The position numbers were made by a program, and so were the translations under genes. Of a stretch of DNA of 64,000 nt, positions 7,642 to 17,052 are shown piece after piece (the first letter of the stretch is position 1; each line of letters begins with the position of its first letter). This stretch comes from Streptomyces sp. NK15101. GTDB lineage: Bacteria > Actinomycetota > Actinomycetes > Streptomycetales > Streptomycetaceae. Location: the NCBI RefSeq assembly GCF_020400725.1, contig NZ_JAINVG010000038.1:1-64000 (forward strand). The letters run 5' to 3'. A model generated the notes under the pieces. That model saw only the letters and a list, made by a program, of their open reading frames with translations. It was not told the DNA's origin and did not search any database.

Positions 7642-9093
7642 CTACGCCCCCGCCGTCACGTCCCGCCACGCCCCCCGCAGGGAGTCCGCGACCTCCGTCG
7701 CCGTCACCGGTGCGCCGTCCTCCGCCACCCGCCGGGCGGCGAGCCCGTGGAGGTAGGCCGCGCAGGAGGCCGCGTCCAGGGCCGGGAGGCCGGCCGCCAG
7801 GAGGGAGCCCGCGAGGCCGGAGAGGACGTCGCCGCTGCCGGCCGTCGCCAGCCAGGACGTCCCGGTCGGGTTGACCCGTACGGGCCCGCCGTCCGCCCCG
7901 CACACCACCGTCGTCGAACCCTTCAGGAGGACCGTCGCCCCGAAGCGGCCCGCCAGTTCGCGCACCGCCGCCAGCCGCCCCGCCTCGACCTCCTCCCGCG
8001 CGACGCCGAGCAGCGCCGCCGCCTCGCCGGCGTGCGGGGTCAGCAGGGTCGGAGCCGTACGGGCCCGGACGGCGTCCGGCGCGAGCCCCCGCAGGCCGTC
8101 CGCGTCGACGAGCACGGGAACGTCCGAGGCGAGGACCTCCGCGACGGCGACCCCGGCGCCCGGGCCCTCCCCGAGACCGGGCCCGACGACCCACGACTGG
8201 ACCCGCCCCGCCTTGTCGGGAGGCCCCGGATGCACCAGGGTCTCGGGGTGCGCGGCGATCACGGCGTCACCGGCGTGGCCCACGTACCGCACCGCCCCCG
8301 CCCCGCCGCGCAGCGCGCCCGCCACCGCGAGCACGGCGGCACCCGGATAGCGGGCCGATCCGGCGAGGATCCCGACGACGCCCCGCCGGTACTTGTCGCT
8401 CTCGGCGCCCGGTGCCGGCAGCAGCCGCGCCAGGTCCTCGTGCTGGAGGGCCTCCAGGTCCGGCACCCCCGGAAGGACCTCGCCGAGGCCGATGTCGACC
8501 AGCCGCAGCGCCCCCGCGTACTCCCTGGCCGGGTCGACGAGCAGGCCCGGCTTGTACGTCCCGAACGTGATCGTCGCGTCGGCCCGCAGCGCCTCCCCGT
8601 GGACCTCCCCCGTGTCGGCGTCGACACCGCTGGGCAGGTCGACGGCGACGACGACGGCGTCCGAGCCGCGCGCGGCCCTGGCCACGGGGACGGCGTCGGG
8701 GCGGAGGCCACCGCGCCCGCCGATGCCGGTGATGCCGTCGAGGACGAGGTCGGCGCGGGCGAGCGGGGCGAACGGCTCGTCGGCGACGCGCCCTCCGGCG
8801 GCCCGGAGCGCCGCGAGCCCGCCGTCGTGCGCCCGCTCCCCCAGCAGCACCGCCGTCACGCCGGCGCCGCGCCGGGCGAGCCGGGCCCCGGCGTACAGGG
8901 CGTCGCCGCCGTTGTCCCCGCTGCCGACGAGCAGGACGACCCGGGCGCCGTACACCCGCCCCTTCCCGAGCAGCGAACAACAGGCGGCGGCGAGGCCGGC
9001 GGCGGCGCGCTGCATGAGGGCGCCGTGCGGCAGACGGGCCATCAGGTCGGCCTCGGCGGCCCGGACGGTCTCCACGCGATGAGCGGTACGCAT
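7642..9093 (-). CDS. nnr: Bifunctional NAD(P)HX epimerase/dehydratase
   Basis: 483 residues from ATG 9093 (MRTAHRVETVRAAEADLMAR). The N-terminal ~210 residues are the NnrE/YjeF_N epimerase (LVGSGDNGGDALYAGARLA binding loop); the C-terminal ~260 residues are the NnrD/carbohydrate-kinase-like dehydratase (LLTPHAGEAAALLG, LLKGSTTVV, ATAGSGDVLSGLAGSLLA). Together they repair hydrated NAD(P)H. It follows acpS across a repeat-rich gap. The frame stays open upstream through GC-rich repeats, which I do not include. Confidence 0.95.
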   Translation of the reverse strand: MRTAHRVETVRAAEADLMARLPHGALMQRAAAGLAAACCSLLGKGRVYGARVVLLVGSGDNGGDALYAGARLARRGAGVTAVLLGERAHDGGLAALRAAGGRVADEPFAPLARADLVLDGITGIGGRGGLRPDAVPVARAARGSDAVVVAVDLPSGVDADTGEVHGEALRADATITFGTYKPGLLVDPAREYAGALRLVDIGLGEVLPGVPDLEALQHEDLARLLPAPGAESDKYRRGVVGILAGSARYPGAAVLAVAGALRGGAGAVRYVGHAGDAVIAAHPETLVHPGPPDKAGRVQSWVVGPGLGEGPGAGVAVAEVLASDVPVLVDADGLRGLAPDAVRARTAPTLLTPHAGEAAALLGVAREEVEAGRLAAVRELAGRFGATVLLKGSTTVVCGADGGPVRVNPTGTSWLATAGSGDVLSGLAGSLLAAGLPALDAASCAAYLHGLAARRVAEDGAPVTATEVADSLRGAWRDVTAGA

Positions 9094-9630
9094 GCCCAGC
9101 AGTCTGCCGCGCCCCCGCCTTTCCCGCAGTCCCCACCGACCGCTCCCCGCCCACACGGACCGCGCTCCCGCCACCGCCGCGCGGGCCGCGCTTCCGCCAC
9201 CGCCGCGTGGGCCGCGCTTCCGCCCGCCGTGTGGGGCCGCGCCCGGCGGGGCGGGGCCCCCCCCCGCCACCCGCCGTGTGGGCAGTCGTCCCGCTGGGGC
9301 GGGACGGGTGGGCACACGGGACGGCGCCCTCCAGCGGCGCCTCCGCGTTCCGAGCCTGGACCCGCACCACGTGTGAGCTGTGCACGGGGTGCGGGTCAGG
9401 GCGCGGAAGCCTGGGCCCGGCAAAGGGTGCCGTCCGTTGTGCCCACCCTCCCCCAAGCTCTCGGCTCCGCTCGAGCAGGGGGGACCCCCTTGCCCCAGCG
9501 GAACGACTGCCCACAACGGGGGCGCGAGTGGGCGCCGGCCCGGCGGAACGACTGCCCACAACGGGGCGGCGGGAGCGAGGGCGCGGTCGCGCCGGGCCGC
9601 AGGCCCACCGCGCCGCCCCGCAGGGTGGGG
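9094..9630. repeat. Repeat-rich intergenic region between nnr and acpS
   Basis: No gene is supported here. The stretch holds a direct repeat (9493-9522 and 9541-9566, sharing GCGGAACGACTGCCCACAAC), an inverted relative at 9274-9303, and a hairpin-forming unit at 9447-9490 in which CCCCC...AGCTCTCGGCTCCGCTCGAGC...GGGGG can fold. These are the type of short interspersed repeats found between genes in many Streptomyces genomes. GC-rich copies of CCGCCGYGTGGGCCGCGCTTCC-like units occupy 9160-9240. Confidence 0.75.
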
Positions 9631-9999
9631 TCACCCCTCCGCGATCACCACCGCCGACGCCACCCCCGCGTCATGGCTCAACGACACGTGCCAGTGGCGG
9701 ACGCCCAGCTCCGCCGCCCGCGCCGCCACCGTCCCCCGCACCCGCAGCCGCGGCTGCCCGCTGCCCTCGACGTACACCTCGGCGTCGGTCCAGTGCAGTC
9801 CGCCCGGCGCTCCGAGCGCCTTCGCGAGGGCCTCCTTCGCGGCGAAACGCACGGCGAGCGAGGCGGGCCCGCGCCGTTCGCCGCTCGGGAGGAGCACCTC
9901 GCGCTCGACGAAGAGGCGCTGGAGCAGCCCCGGCGTCCGTTCGATGGACGCGGCGAAGCGGTCGATCTCCGCCACGTCGATCCCCACCCCAATGATCAT
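9631..9999 (-). CDS. acpS: Holo-[acyl-carrier-protein] synthase AcpS
   Basis: 122 residues. AcpS moves phosphopantetheine from CoA to Ser of acyl carrier protein, activating fatty acid synthesis. The two family signatures are complete: GVGIDVAEIDRF at the N-terminus (Asp for Mg) and the FAAKEALAKALGAP helix in the middle; the C-terminus HVSLSHDAGVASA is also typical. It follows glmS after 7 bases, so the two genes probably share a transcript. Confidence 0.96.
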   Translation of the reverse strand: MIIGVGIDVAEIDRFAASIERTPGLLQRLFVEREVLLPSGERRGPASLAVRFAAKEALAKALGAPGGLHWTDAEVYVEGSGQPRLRVRGTVAARAAELGVRHWHVSLSHDAGVASAVVIAEG

Positions 10000-10006
10000 T
10001 TCCCAC

Positions 10007-11854
10007 TCACTCCACGGTCACGGATTTGGCCAGGTTGCGCGGCTGGTCGACCTCGTTGCCCCGCGCGGTGGCGAGCTCGCAGGCGAAGACCTGGAGCGGC
10101 ACGGCGGCGACCAGCGGCTGGAGCAGCGTAGGCGTGGCGGGGATGCGGACGAGGTGGTCGGCGTACGGGACGACGGCCTCGTCGCCCTCCTCGGCGATGA
10201 CGATGGTCCGTGCACCCCGCGCCCGGATCTCCTGGATATTGGAGACGATCTTGTCGTGGAGGACGGACCGCCCGCGCGGCGAGGGCACCACGACGACGAC
10301 CGGCAGGTCCTCCTCGATGAGCGCGATCGGACCGTGCTTGAGCTCGCCCGCCGCGAAGCCCTCGGCGTGCATGTACGCGAGTTCCTTGAGCTTGAGCGCG
10401 CCTTCCAGGGCCACCGGGTAGCCGACGTGCCGGCCGAGGAAGAGGACGGTGTCCTTGTCGGCGAGGGACCGGGCGAGGGCCCGTACCGGCTCCATGGTCT
10501 CCAGGACGCGCTCGACGTCGTCGCCGATGCGGGCGAGGTCGCGGACGACGGCGTGGATCTCGTCGCCCCACTTGGTGCCGCGCACCTGGCCGAGGTAGAG
10601 GGCGAGCAGGTAACAGGCCACCAGCTGCGTGAGGAAGGCCTTCGTCGAGGCGACGGCGACCTCGGGCCCGGCGTGCGTGTAGAGCACGGCGTCGGACTCG
10701 CGCGGGATGGTCGAGCCGTTGGTGTTGCACACGGCGAGCACCTTCGCGCCCTGCTCCCGGGCGTGCCGGAGCGCCATCAGGGTGTCCATGGTCTCGCCGG
10801 ACTGGGAGATCGCGATGACGAGGGTGCGCTGGTTGAGGATCGGATCGCGGTAGCGGAACTCGCTGGCGAGCTCGACCTCGCAGGGGATGCGGGTCCAGTG
10901 CTCGATGGCGTACTTGGCGATGAGCCCGGCGTGGAAGGCGGTGCCGCAGGCGACGATGACGACCTTGTCGGCCTCGCGGAGCACGGCGCCGGGGATGCGC
11001 ACCTCGTCGAGGGTGAGGCGGCCGGCCCCGTCGATCCGCCCGAGGAGGGTGTCGGCGACGGCCTTGGGCTGCTCGGCGATCTCCTTGAGCATGAAGGAGG
11101 CGTAGCCGCCCTTCTCGGCGGCGGAGGCGTCCCAGTCGACGTGGTAGGCCCGGACGTCGGCGGGCACGCCGTCGAAGTCGGTGACGGTGACGCCGTCCCT
11201 GGTCAGCTCGACGACCTGGTCCTGTCCGAGTTCGATCGCGGAGCGGGTGTGCGCGATGAAGGCGGACACGTCCGAGGCGAGGAAGTTCTCGCCCTCCCCC
11301 ACGCCGACGACGAGCGGGGAGTTCCGGCGGGCGCCGACGACGACGTCGGGCTGGTCGGCGTGGACGGCGACGAGGGTGAAGGCCCCGTGGAGGCGGCGGC
11401 AGACGAGCCGCATGGCCTCGGCGAGGTCCCCGGCGGAGGAGAACTCCTCGGCGAGGAGGTGGGCGACGGTCTCGGTGTCGGTCTCGGAGAGCAGCGCGTG
11501 GCCGCGCTCGGCGAGCTCCTCCCTGAGCGCGGCGAAGTTCTCGATGATGCCGTTGTGGACGACGGCGACGCGTCCGGCGTTGTCCAGGTGCGGGTGCGCG
11601 TTGGCGTCGGTGGGCCCGCCGTGGGTGGCCCACCGGGTGTGCCCGATGCCGACGGAGCCGCCGGGCAGCGGCCGGTCGACGAGCTCCTTCTCCAGGTTGA
11701 CGAGCTTGCCCGCCTTCTTGGCCGCGGCGATCCCCCCGTCGGAGAGCACCGCGACACCGGCCGAGTCGTAGCCCCGGTATTCGAGCCGCTTGAGGCCCGC
11801 GACCACCACATCAAGCGCCGACTGCCCGCCGACGTAACCCACGATTCCGCACAT
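10007..11854 (-). CDS. glmS: Glucosamine-fructose-6-phosphate aminotransferase
   Basis: 615 residues, normal length. GlmS makes glucosamine-6-phosphate from fructose-6-phosphate and glutamine, the first committed step to UDP-GlcNAc. Cys2 of MCGIVGYVGG is the glutaminase nucleophile; the N-terminal Ntn domain is followed by two SIS domains (ISQSGETMDTL, VACGTAFHAGL) and the C-terminal LAKSVTVE tail. glmM, the next enzyme of the route, is 3 kb away at 15008. No glmS ribozyme is visible in the short upstream gap. Confidence 0.97.
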   Translation of the reverse strand: MCGIVGYVGGQSALDVVVAGLKRLEYRGYDSAGVAVLSDGGIAAAKKAGKLVNLEKELVDRPLPGGSVGIGHTRWATHGGPTDANAHPHLDNAGRVAVVHNGIIENFAALREELAERGHALLSETDTETVAHLLAEEFSSAGDLAEAMRLVCRRLHGAFTLVAVHADQPDVVVGARRNSPLVVGVGEGENFLASDVSAFIAHTRSAIELGQDQVVELTRDGVTVTDFDGVPADVRAYHVDWDASAAEKGGYASFMLKEIAEQPKAVADTLLGRIDGAGRLTLDEVRIPGAVLREADKVVIVACGTAFHAGLIAKYAIEHWTRIPCEVELASEFRYRDPILNQRTLVIAISQSGETMDTLMALRHAREQGAKVLAVCNTNGSTIPRESDAVLYTHAGPEVAVASTKAFLTQLVACYLLALYLGQVRGTKWGDEIHAVVRDLARIGDDVERVLETMEPVRALARSLADKDTVLFLGRHVGYPVALEGALKLKELAYMHAEGFAAGELKHGPIALIEEDLPVVVVVPSPRGRSVLHDKIVSNIQEIRARGARTIVIAEEGDEAVVPYADHLVRIPATPTLLQPLVAAVPLQVFACELATARGNEVDQPRNLAKSVTVE

Positions 11855-11960
11855 GACGGCAGGCTACGCCGGAACCCCTCCCACCGGCCGGAGTCGACGC
11901 GGGGCGCGCCCCCGCCGGTGTCGCGGGGGGGGAAGCGGGGGCGCACCGGAGGATCCGGGG

Positions 11961-12725
11961 TCAGCCGAGCTTGGCGACCTGCGCGTCGATCACGGCCTTC
12001 GGCAGTTCCTCGACCTTGCCGCCGAGGCTGAGGGTGGAGAAGGAGGCCAGGGTGTTGCCCTTGCGGAAGACGACCAGCTTGGTGACGAACGACTCGCCGT
12101 CCGCGCCGGTGGTGACCGTCCAGGCGAGCGACTCGTCGCCGGCGGACACCGTCTCCGGCGCGACCTTGGTGATCTGCGTCTTCTCGCCGCCGCCGAGGAG
12201 CGTGAACCCGCCCGCGCAGTCGGTGCCGGCGGTCTTCAGTGAGGCGAAGGCCTCCTGGGCGCCCTGCCCCTCGTACGAGCCGAGGGTCACGCTCGTGATC
12301 GGCGCGGCGAGGGCGCCGAGGGCCTCCTCCGGCGAGGCCGTGGCCCCTTCGGTCTTCGGCACCTCGATGGCCTTGCGCTGCGCGGAGGCGCCCGGTTCGC
12401 CGGTGGCGACGGCCGACATCGCGTGGGCGAGGGGCGTGCAGGAGGGCTTGTCGGCGGAGACGGCGTCGGCCTTCAGGATGTCCGCGGCCTTGGCCTTCTG
12501 GACCTGGTGGCCCGGCAGGTCGGCCTGCTCGACGATCAGCTTCTCCAGCTCGGCGGCGGAGAGCGCCTCCGCGGCGGGCGCGGCGCTCGTGGCGGAGGCG
12601 CTCGGCGCGGCCCCCTTGCCGGTGTCCTCGTCGTCGCCCTTCTCCCCGCCGCCGCAGGCGGTGACGAACAGCGCGAGGGAGGCTGCGGTGACGGCGACGG
12701 CGGTGCTCCTGACGGACGTACGCAT
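11961..12725 (-). CDS. Lipoprotein of unknown function
   Basis: 254 residues. The N-terminus MRTSVRSTAVAVTAASLALF followed by VTACGGG is a lipoprotein signal with lipobox VTA-C (Cys24). An acidic/Ala-Ser-rich linker leads to a soluble domain of ~190 residues (EALSAAELEKLIVEQADLPG... to VIDAQVAKLG) similar in layout to the sensor-type lipoproteins common in Streptomyces. I do not recognise a named family. It is flanked by glmS on the same strand and by divergent coaA. Confidence 0.85.
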   Translation of the reverse strand: MRTSVRSTAVAVTAASLALFVTACGGGEKGDDEDTGKGAAPSASATSAAPAAEALSAAELEKLIVEQADLPGHQVQKAKAADILKADAVSADKPSCTPLAHAMSAVATGEPGASAQRKAIEVPKTEGATASPEEALGALAAPITSVTLGSYEGQGAQEAFASLKTAGTDCAGGFTLLGGGEKTQITKVAPETVSAGDESLAWTVTTGADGESFVTKLVVFRKGNTLASFSTLSLGGKVEELPKAVIDAQVAKLG

Positions 12726-12898
12726 CGGTGAACGGCTCTCTGTTCTCTCAGTGCCGCCTCGGGGCGGCTCCCCCGCGTGAAGTCCCGGAGCCCACGCGGC
12801 ATCAGCATGATCACCCTAGGTCAGGGGTACGACAACGGCTTTTGTCGCGTGACCGACCCCACGGCCCACGGAGCCCGCCGACCCCCGACAATGGCGGG

Positions 12899-13966
12899 GT
12901 GATCACTTCGCCGCCACGAAGCGCCAGCGGGGACGGCCCCGACCCAGACCCCGGCAGCGCCGCCGGGACCGGAGAGGGCGCCGGACACGGAAGTCCCCGG
13001 AACGGGACCGGGCACCGCCGGCCGTCCGAGGCGACCCCGTACGTCGACCTCACCCGCGGTGAGTGGAGCGCCCTGCGCGACAAGACGCCGCTCCCGCTGA
13101 CCGCCGACGAGGTCGAGCGGCTCCGCGGCCTCGGGGACGTCATCGACCTCGACGAGGTGCGGGACATCTACCTCCCGCTGTCCCGGCTGCTCAACCTGTA
13201 CGTGCAGGCCACCAGCGGTCTCCGGGGCGCGCTGAACACCTTCCTCGGCGAGAGCGCCGAGCAGCGCGGCACCCCCTTCGTCATAGGGGTCGCCGGTTCG
13301 GTGGCGGTCGGCAAGTCCACGGTCTCCCGGCTCCTGCAGGCGCTGCTCGCCCGCTGGCCGGAGCACCCGCGCGTGGAGCTGGTGACCACGGACGCCTTCC
13401 TCTACCCGATGGAGGAGCTGAAGGCGCGCGGCCTGATGTCCCGCAAGGGTTTCCCCGAGTCGTACGACCGCCGGGCCCTGACCCGCTTCGTCGCGGACGT
13501 CAAGGCGGGCAAGGAGGAGGTCTCGGCCCCGGTCTACTCGCACCTGATCTACGACCGCGTGCCCGGCGAGCGGCTCGTCGTCCGCCGCCCGGACATCCTC
13601 ATCGTCGAGGGGCTGAACGTCCTCCAGCCGGCCCTTCCCGGCAAGGACGGCCGCACCCGCGTCGGCCTCGCCGACTACTTCGACTTCTCGGTGTACGTGG
13701 ACGCCCGGCCGGAGGACATCGAGCGCTGGTACCTGAACCGCTTCCGGAAGCTGCGCGACACCGCGTTCCAGGACCCGTCCTCGTACTTCCGGCGCTGGAC
13801 GCAGGTCTCCGAGGAGGAGGCCCTCGACTACGCCCGCACGATGTGGCGGACCATCAACAAGGTCAACCTCCTGGAGAACGTGGCCCCGACCCGCGGCCGG
13901 GCGACCCTCGTCGTCCGCAAGGGCTCCGACCACAAGGTGCAACGCCTGAGCCTCCGCAAGCTCTGA
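12899..13966 (+). CDS. coaA: Type I pantothenate kinase
   Basis: 355 residues from GTG 12899. CoaA phosphorylates pantothenate, the first step of CoA synthesis. The P-loop is GVAGSVAVGKSTVSRLL; LVTTDAFLYP, SYDRRALTRF and IVEGLNVLQ are characteristic of the bacterial type I enzyme. The first ~40 residues (Gly/Pro/Asp rich) precede the conserved TPYVDLTRGEWSALRD start, so the true start could be downstream; no good Shine-Dalgarno is seen at 12899. Confidence 0.93.
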   Translation: MITSPPRSASGDGPDPDPGSAAGTGEGAGHGSPRNGTGHRRPSEATPYVDLTRGEWSALRDKTPLPLTADEVERLRGLGDVIDLDEVRDIYLPLSRLLNLYVQATSGLRGALNTFLGESAEQRGTPFVIGVAGSVAVGKSTVSRLLQALLARWPEHPRVELVTTDAFLYPMEELKARGLMSRKGFPESYDRRALTRFVADVKAGKEEVSAPVYSHLIYDRVPGERLVVRRPDILIVEGLNVLQPALPGKDGRTRVGLADYFDFSVYVDARPEDIERWYLNRFRKLRDTAFQDPSSYFRRWTQVSEEEALDYARTMWRTINKVNLLENVAPTRGRATLVVRKGSDHKVQRLSLRKL

Positions 13967-13984
13967 CCTCCGTACCCTCTTCCC

Positions 13985-14932
13985 ATGCTGCATCTGAGGA
14001 TGATCGTCCCGCCCGAGCGCACCTCCGCCGCGGTCCGGCTGATCGAGTCGACGGTCGGCACCACCCATCTGGTGGTGCTGGCCGGAGCCGCCCGGGACCC
14101 CTCGGGCGACCTGGTGCTGTGCGACGTGGCCCGCGAGGCGGCGCACGAGCTGCTGAACGGGCTGCGGGAACTGAGGATCGACGAGGACGGCTCGATCGCC
14201 ATGGACGACATCGACCTCTCGCTGTCGACGCGCGCGGACGCGGCCGAGCGGGAGGCCCCGGGCGAGCCCGCGGACGCGGTGGTCTGGGAGCAGCTGACGG
14301 GGGCGACGCACGAGGAGTCGACGCTCTCGATCACGTACAGCGCGTTCATGATCCTGGCGACGATGATCGCGGCCTGCGGTGTCGTCCTGGACAACGCGAT
14401 CCTGATCGTGGGCGCGATGGCGGTCGGCCCGGAGTTCGGCCCGCTGGCCGGTGTCTGCACGGCGATCGTGCAACGGCGCCCGAAGCTGGCGGCGCGCTCG
14501 CTGATGGCGCTGTTCGTCGGCTTCACGGCGGCGATGGTGGCGACGACGGTGTTCAGCCTGGGGATGGACGCGCTCGGCCTGTTCAGCAAGGCGCAGCTGG
14601 ACGCGGACCGCCCCAACACCAGTTTCATCTGGCAGCCGGACCCGTTCTCCTTCGTCGTGGCGCTGCTCGCGGGCATCGCCGGCACCCTGTCCCTGACCTC
14701 CTCCAAGTCCGGGGCCCTGGTGGGCGTGGCGATCTCGGTGACGACGGTCCCGGCGGGAGCGAACGCGGCGGTGGCGCTCAGCTACGGCGACGTGGGCCAG
14801 ATGTGGGGCTCGATCGCGCAGCTGACGCTCAACCTCTTCGGCATCATGCTGGCCGGGACGCTCACCCTGTACGGGCAGAAGATGCTGTGGCACACGAAAC
14901 GCGGCAGCTGGCGTCGCGGATCGGAGCTCTGA
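13985..14932 (+). CDS. DUF389 family membrane protein
   Basis: 315 residues. An N-terminal soluble domain (~100 residues, MLHLRMIVPPERTSAAVRLI) is followed by a membrane domain of about six helices (for example FMILATMIAACGVVLDNAIL, LMALFVGFTAAMVATTVFSL). The charged-polar motif IVGAMAVGPEFGPLAGVCTA matches the DUF389/TIGR00341 family. The function is not established. It lies 18 bases after coaA on the same strand, so the two are probably co-transcribed. Confidence 0.88.
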   Translation: MLHLRMIVPPERTSAAVRLIESTVGTTHLVVLAGAARDPSGDLVLCDVAREAAHELLNGLRELRIDEDGSIAMDDIDLSLSTRADAAEREAPGEPADAVVWEQLTGATHEESTLSITYSAFMILATMIAACGVVLDNAILIVGAMAVGPEFGPLAGVCTAIVQRRPKLAARSLMALFVGFTAAMVATTVFSLGMDALGLFSKAQLDADRPNTSFIWQPDPFSFVVALLAGIAGTLSLTSSKSGALVGVAISVTTVPAGANAAVALSYGDVGQMWGSIAQLTLNLFGIMLAGTLTLYGQKMLWHTKRGSWRRGSEL

Positions 14933-14952
14933 GCCTCCGCGGGAACGAGCGA

Positions 14953-14979
14953 GGGCCCCCGCCGGTGCGGCGAGGGCCC
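14953..14979. terminator. Terminator hairpin between DUF389 gene and glmM
   Basis: GGGCCCCCGCC pairs with GGCGAGGGCCC around a GGTGC-type loop (one mismatch in 11 pairs). The convergent genes end at 14932 and 15008, so it can serve both directions. Confidence 0.7.
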
Positions 14980-15007
14980 TTCCCTGTATGACGGTGCCTC
15001 AGAAAGG

Positions 15008-16366
15008 CTAGCCCAGCGCGGACTTCACGACGTCCGCCAGGCGCTGCGCGACCGCGCGGGCCTGCTCGATGTCGGCGGCCTCGACCATGACGCGGACGAG
15101 CGGCTCGGTGCCGGAGGGGCGCAGCAGGACGCGGCCCGTGGAGCCGAGCTCGCGCTCGGCGGCGGTGACGGCCGCGGCGAGCTCGCCGGAGGTGGTCACC
15201 CGGGACTTGTCGACGTCCTTGACGTTGACGAGGATCTGCGGGAGCCGCTCCATGACGCCGGCGAGGTCCGCGAGCGACTTGCCGGTGGCGGCGACGCGGG
15301 CGGCCAGCATCAGACCCGTGAGGGTGCCGTCGCCGGTGGTGGCGTGGTCGAGCACGATGACGTGACCCGACTGCTCGCCGCCGAGCGCGTAGCCGTTCTC
15401 CTTCATGGACTCCAGGACGTAGCGGTCGCCGACCGCGGTCTGGACGAGGTTCAGGCCCTCGCGCTCCATGGCGAGCTTGAAGCCCAGGTTGGACATGACG
15501 GTGGCGACGACGGTGTCGCCGCGCAGGGTGCCGGCCTCGCGCATGGCCAGGGCGAGCACGGCGAGGATCTGGTCGCCGTCGACCTCGTTGCCGGCGGCGT
15601 CCACGGCGAGGCAGCGGTCGGCGTCGCCGTCGTGGGCGATGCCCAGGTCGGCGCCGTGCTCGACGACGGCGGCCTTGAGCAGCTCCAGGTGGGTGGAGCC
15701 GCAGCCGTCGTTGATGTTGAGGCCGTCCGGCTCGGCGCCGATGGTGACGACCTGGGCGCCGGCGCGGGAGAAGGCCTCGGGCGAGACGTGGGCGGCGGCG
15801 CCGTGGGCCTCGTCGAGGACGATCTTGAGCCCGTCGAGGCGGTTGGGGAGGACGGACAGGAGGTGGGAGACGTACGTCTCGAAGCCCTCGCCGAAGTCGC
15901 GCACGCGGCCGACGCCGGCACCGGTCGGGCGCTCCCAGGGGGCGCCGGTGCGGTGCTCCTCGTACACGGCCTCGATCTTGTCCTCCAGCTCGTCGGCGAG
16001 CTTGTGGCCGCCGCGGGCGAAGAACTTGATGCCGTTGTCGGGCATGGCGTTGTGGCTGGCGGAGAGCATCACGCCGAGGTCGGCGCCGAGGACGCCGGTG
16101 AGGTGGGCCACGGCCGGGGTGGGCAGGACGCCGACGCGCAGCACGTCGACGCCGGCGCTGGCGAGGCCCGCGACGACGGCCGCTTCGAGGAACTCTCCGG
16201 AGGCGCGCGGGTCCCGCCCGACCACGGCGGTCGGCCGGTGGCCCTCGAAAGTGCCCGCCTCGGCGAGCACGTGCGCGGCCGCGACCGACAGGCCGAGCGC
16301 CAGTTCCGCCGTCAGGTCCGCGTTGGCGACGCCGCGTACGCCGTCCGTGCCGAAGAGTCGTCCCAC
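15008..16366 (-). CDS. glmM: Phosphoglucosamine mutase
   Basis: 452 residues from GTG 16366, chosen because GGAGGA sits just upstream and the protein then begins MGRLFGTDGVRGVANADL, the family N-terminus. GlmM converts glucosamine-6-P to glucosamine-1-P. The phosphoserine loop is MLSASHNAMPDNG, the metal loop AHDGDADRCLAVD, and the C-terminal phosphate-binding loop LLRPSGTEPLVRVMVE. It follows the rpsI terminator, so it has its own promoter in 16367-16437. Confidence 0.97.
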   Translation of the reverse strand: MGRLFGTDGVRGVANADLTAELALGLSVAAAHVLAEAGTFEGHRPTAVVGRDPRASGEFLEAAVVAGLASAGVDVLRVGVLPTPAVAHLTGVLGADLGVMLSASHNAMPDNGIKFFARGGHKLADELEDKIEAVYEEHRTGAPWERPTGAGVGRVRDFGEGFETYVSHLLSVLPNRLDGLKIVLDEAHGAAAHVSPEAFSRAGAQVVTIGAEPDGLNINDGCGSTHLELLKAAVVEHGADLGIAHDGDADRCLAVDAAGNEVDGDQILAVLALAMREAGTLRGDTVVATVMSNLGFKLAMEREGLNLVQTAVGDRYVLESMKENGYALGGEQSGHVIVLDHATTGDGTLTGLMLAARVAATGKSLADLAGVMERLPQILVNVKDVDKSRVTTSGELAAAVTAAERELGSTGRVLLRPSGTEPLVRVMVEAADIEQARAVAQRLADVVKSALG

Positions 16367-16437
16367 AGCTGTCCTCCGAAAATACGTGCCCAAGCTGATG
16401 AAAGATGAAAGAGGTGACGAAAGAGGTTATGAAAAAA

Positions 16438-16478
16438 CGTACGCCCCGACGGCACGGGCAGTGCCGCCGGGGCGTACG
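16438..16478 (-). terminator. Rho-independent terminator of rplM-rpsI
   Basis: On the minus strand CGTACGCCCCG-x-CGGCAC pairs with GTGCCG-x-CGGGGCGTACG (about 17 pairs with one bulge mismatch) and is followed by six T residues. It lies 20 bases after the rpsI stop codon. Confidence 0.92.
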
Positions 16479-16498
16479 AAAGCAGACCGAGCAGGCGA

Positions 16499-17011
16499 TT
16501 AACGCTTGCTGTACTGCGGAGCCTTGCGGGCCTTCTTGAGACCGGCCTTCTTCCGCTCGACCGCACGGTCGTCACGGGAGAGGAAGCCGGCCTTCTTCAG
16601 CGCCGGGCGGTTGTTCTCGACGTCCGCCTCGTTCAGCGCACGGGCCACGCCGAGGCGCAGGGCGCCGGCCTGGCCGGAGACACCGCCACCCGCGATGCGG
16701 GCGATGACGTCGTAGCGGTTGTCGAGCTCGAGCACCTTGAAGGGCTCGTTGACTTCCTGCTGGTGCACCTTGTTGGGGAAGTAGTCCTCAAGGGTGCGAC
16801 CGTTGATCTTCCACTTGCCGGTGCCCGGAACGATCCGGACGCGGGCGATGGCGTTCTTGCGACGGCCCAGGCCGGCGGCCGGCTGCGGGTCGCCGAAGCG
16901 GGACGCGAGGGACTCGGAGGTGTACTCACCCTCGACGAGCTCGGTCTCGGTGGTGTACTCCTCGACGCCCTCGAACTCGTCGACGGGGGTCTCGGGGGTG
17001 GTCTCGGCCAC
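16499..17011 (-). CDS. rpsI: 30S ribosomal protein S9
   Basis: 170 residues. S9 reaches the P site with its C-terminal basic tail, here ending GLKKARKAPQYSKR, the universally conserved form. The N-terminal ~40 residues are an acidic, Glu/Thr-rich extension (TPVDEFEGVEEYTTETELVE) usual in actinobacteria. It is 41 bases downstream of rplM and ends in a strong terminator. Confidence 0.97.
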   Translation of the reverse strand: MAETTPETPVDEFEGVEEYTTETELVEGEYTSESLASRFGDPQPAAGLGRRKNAIARVRIVPGTGKWKINGRTLEDYFPNKVHQQEVNEPFKVLELDNRYDVIARIAGGGVSGQAGALRLGVARALNEADVENNRPALKKAGFLSRDDRAVERKKAGLKKARKAPQYSKR

Positions 17012-17052
17012 GATGCTCCTCAGATTCTTTTCGTCTTAGGGGGTGGCCGGAC

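Noticed and set aside
11855..11960. A glmS ribozyme or riboswitch upstream of glmS
   Set aside because: The gap is about 100 bases, lies beside the lipoprotein gene end, and shows no recognisable ribozyme core.
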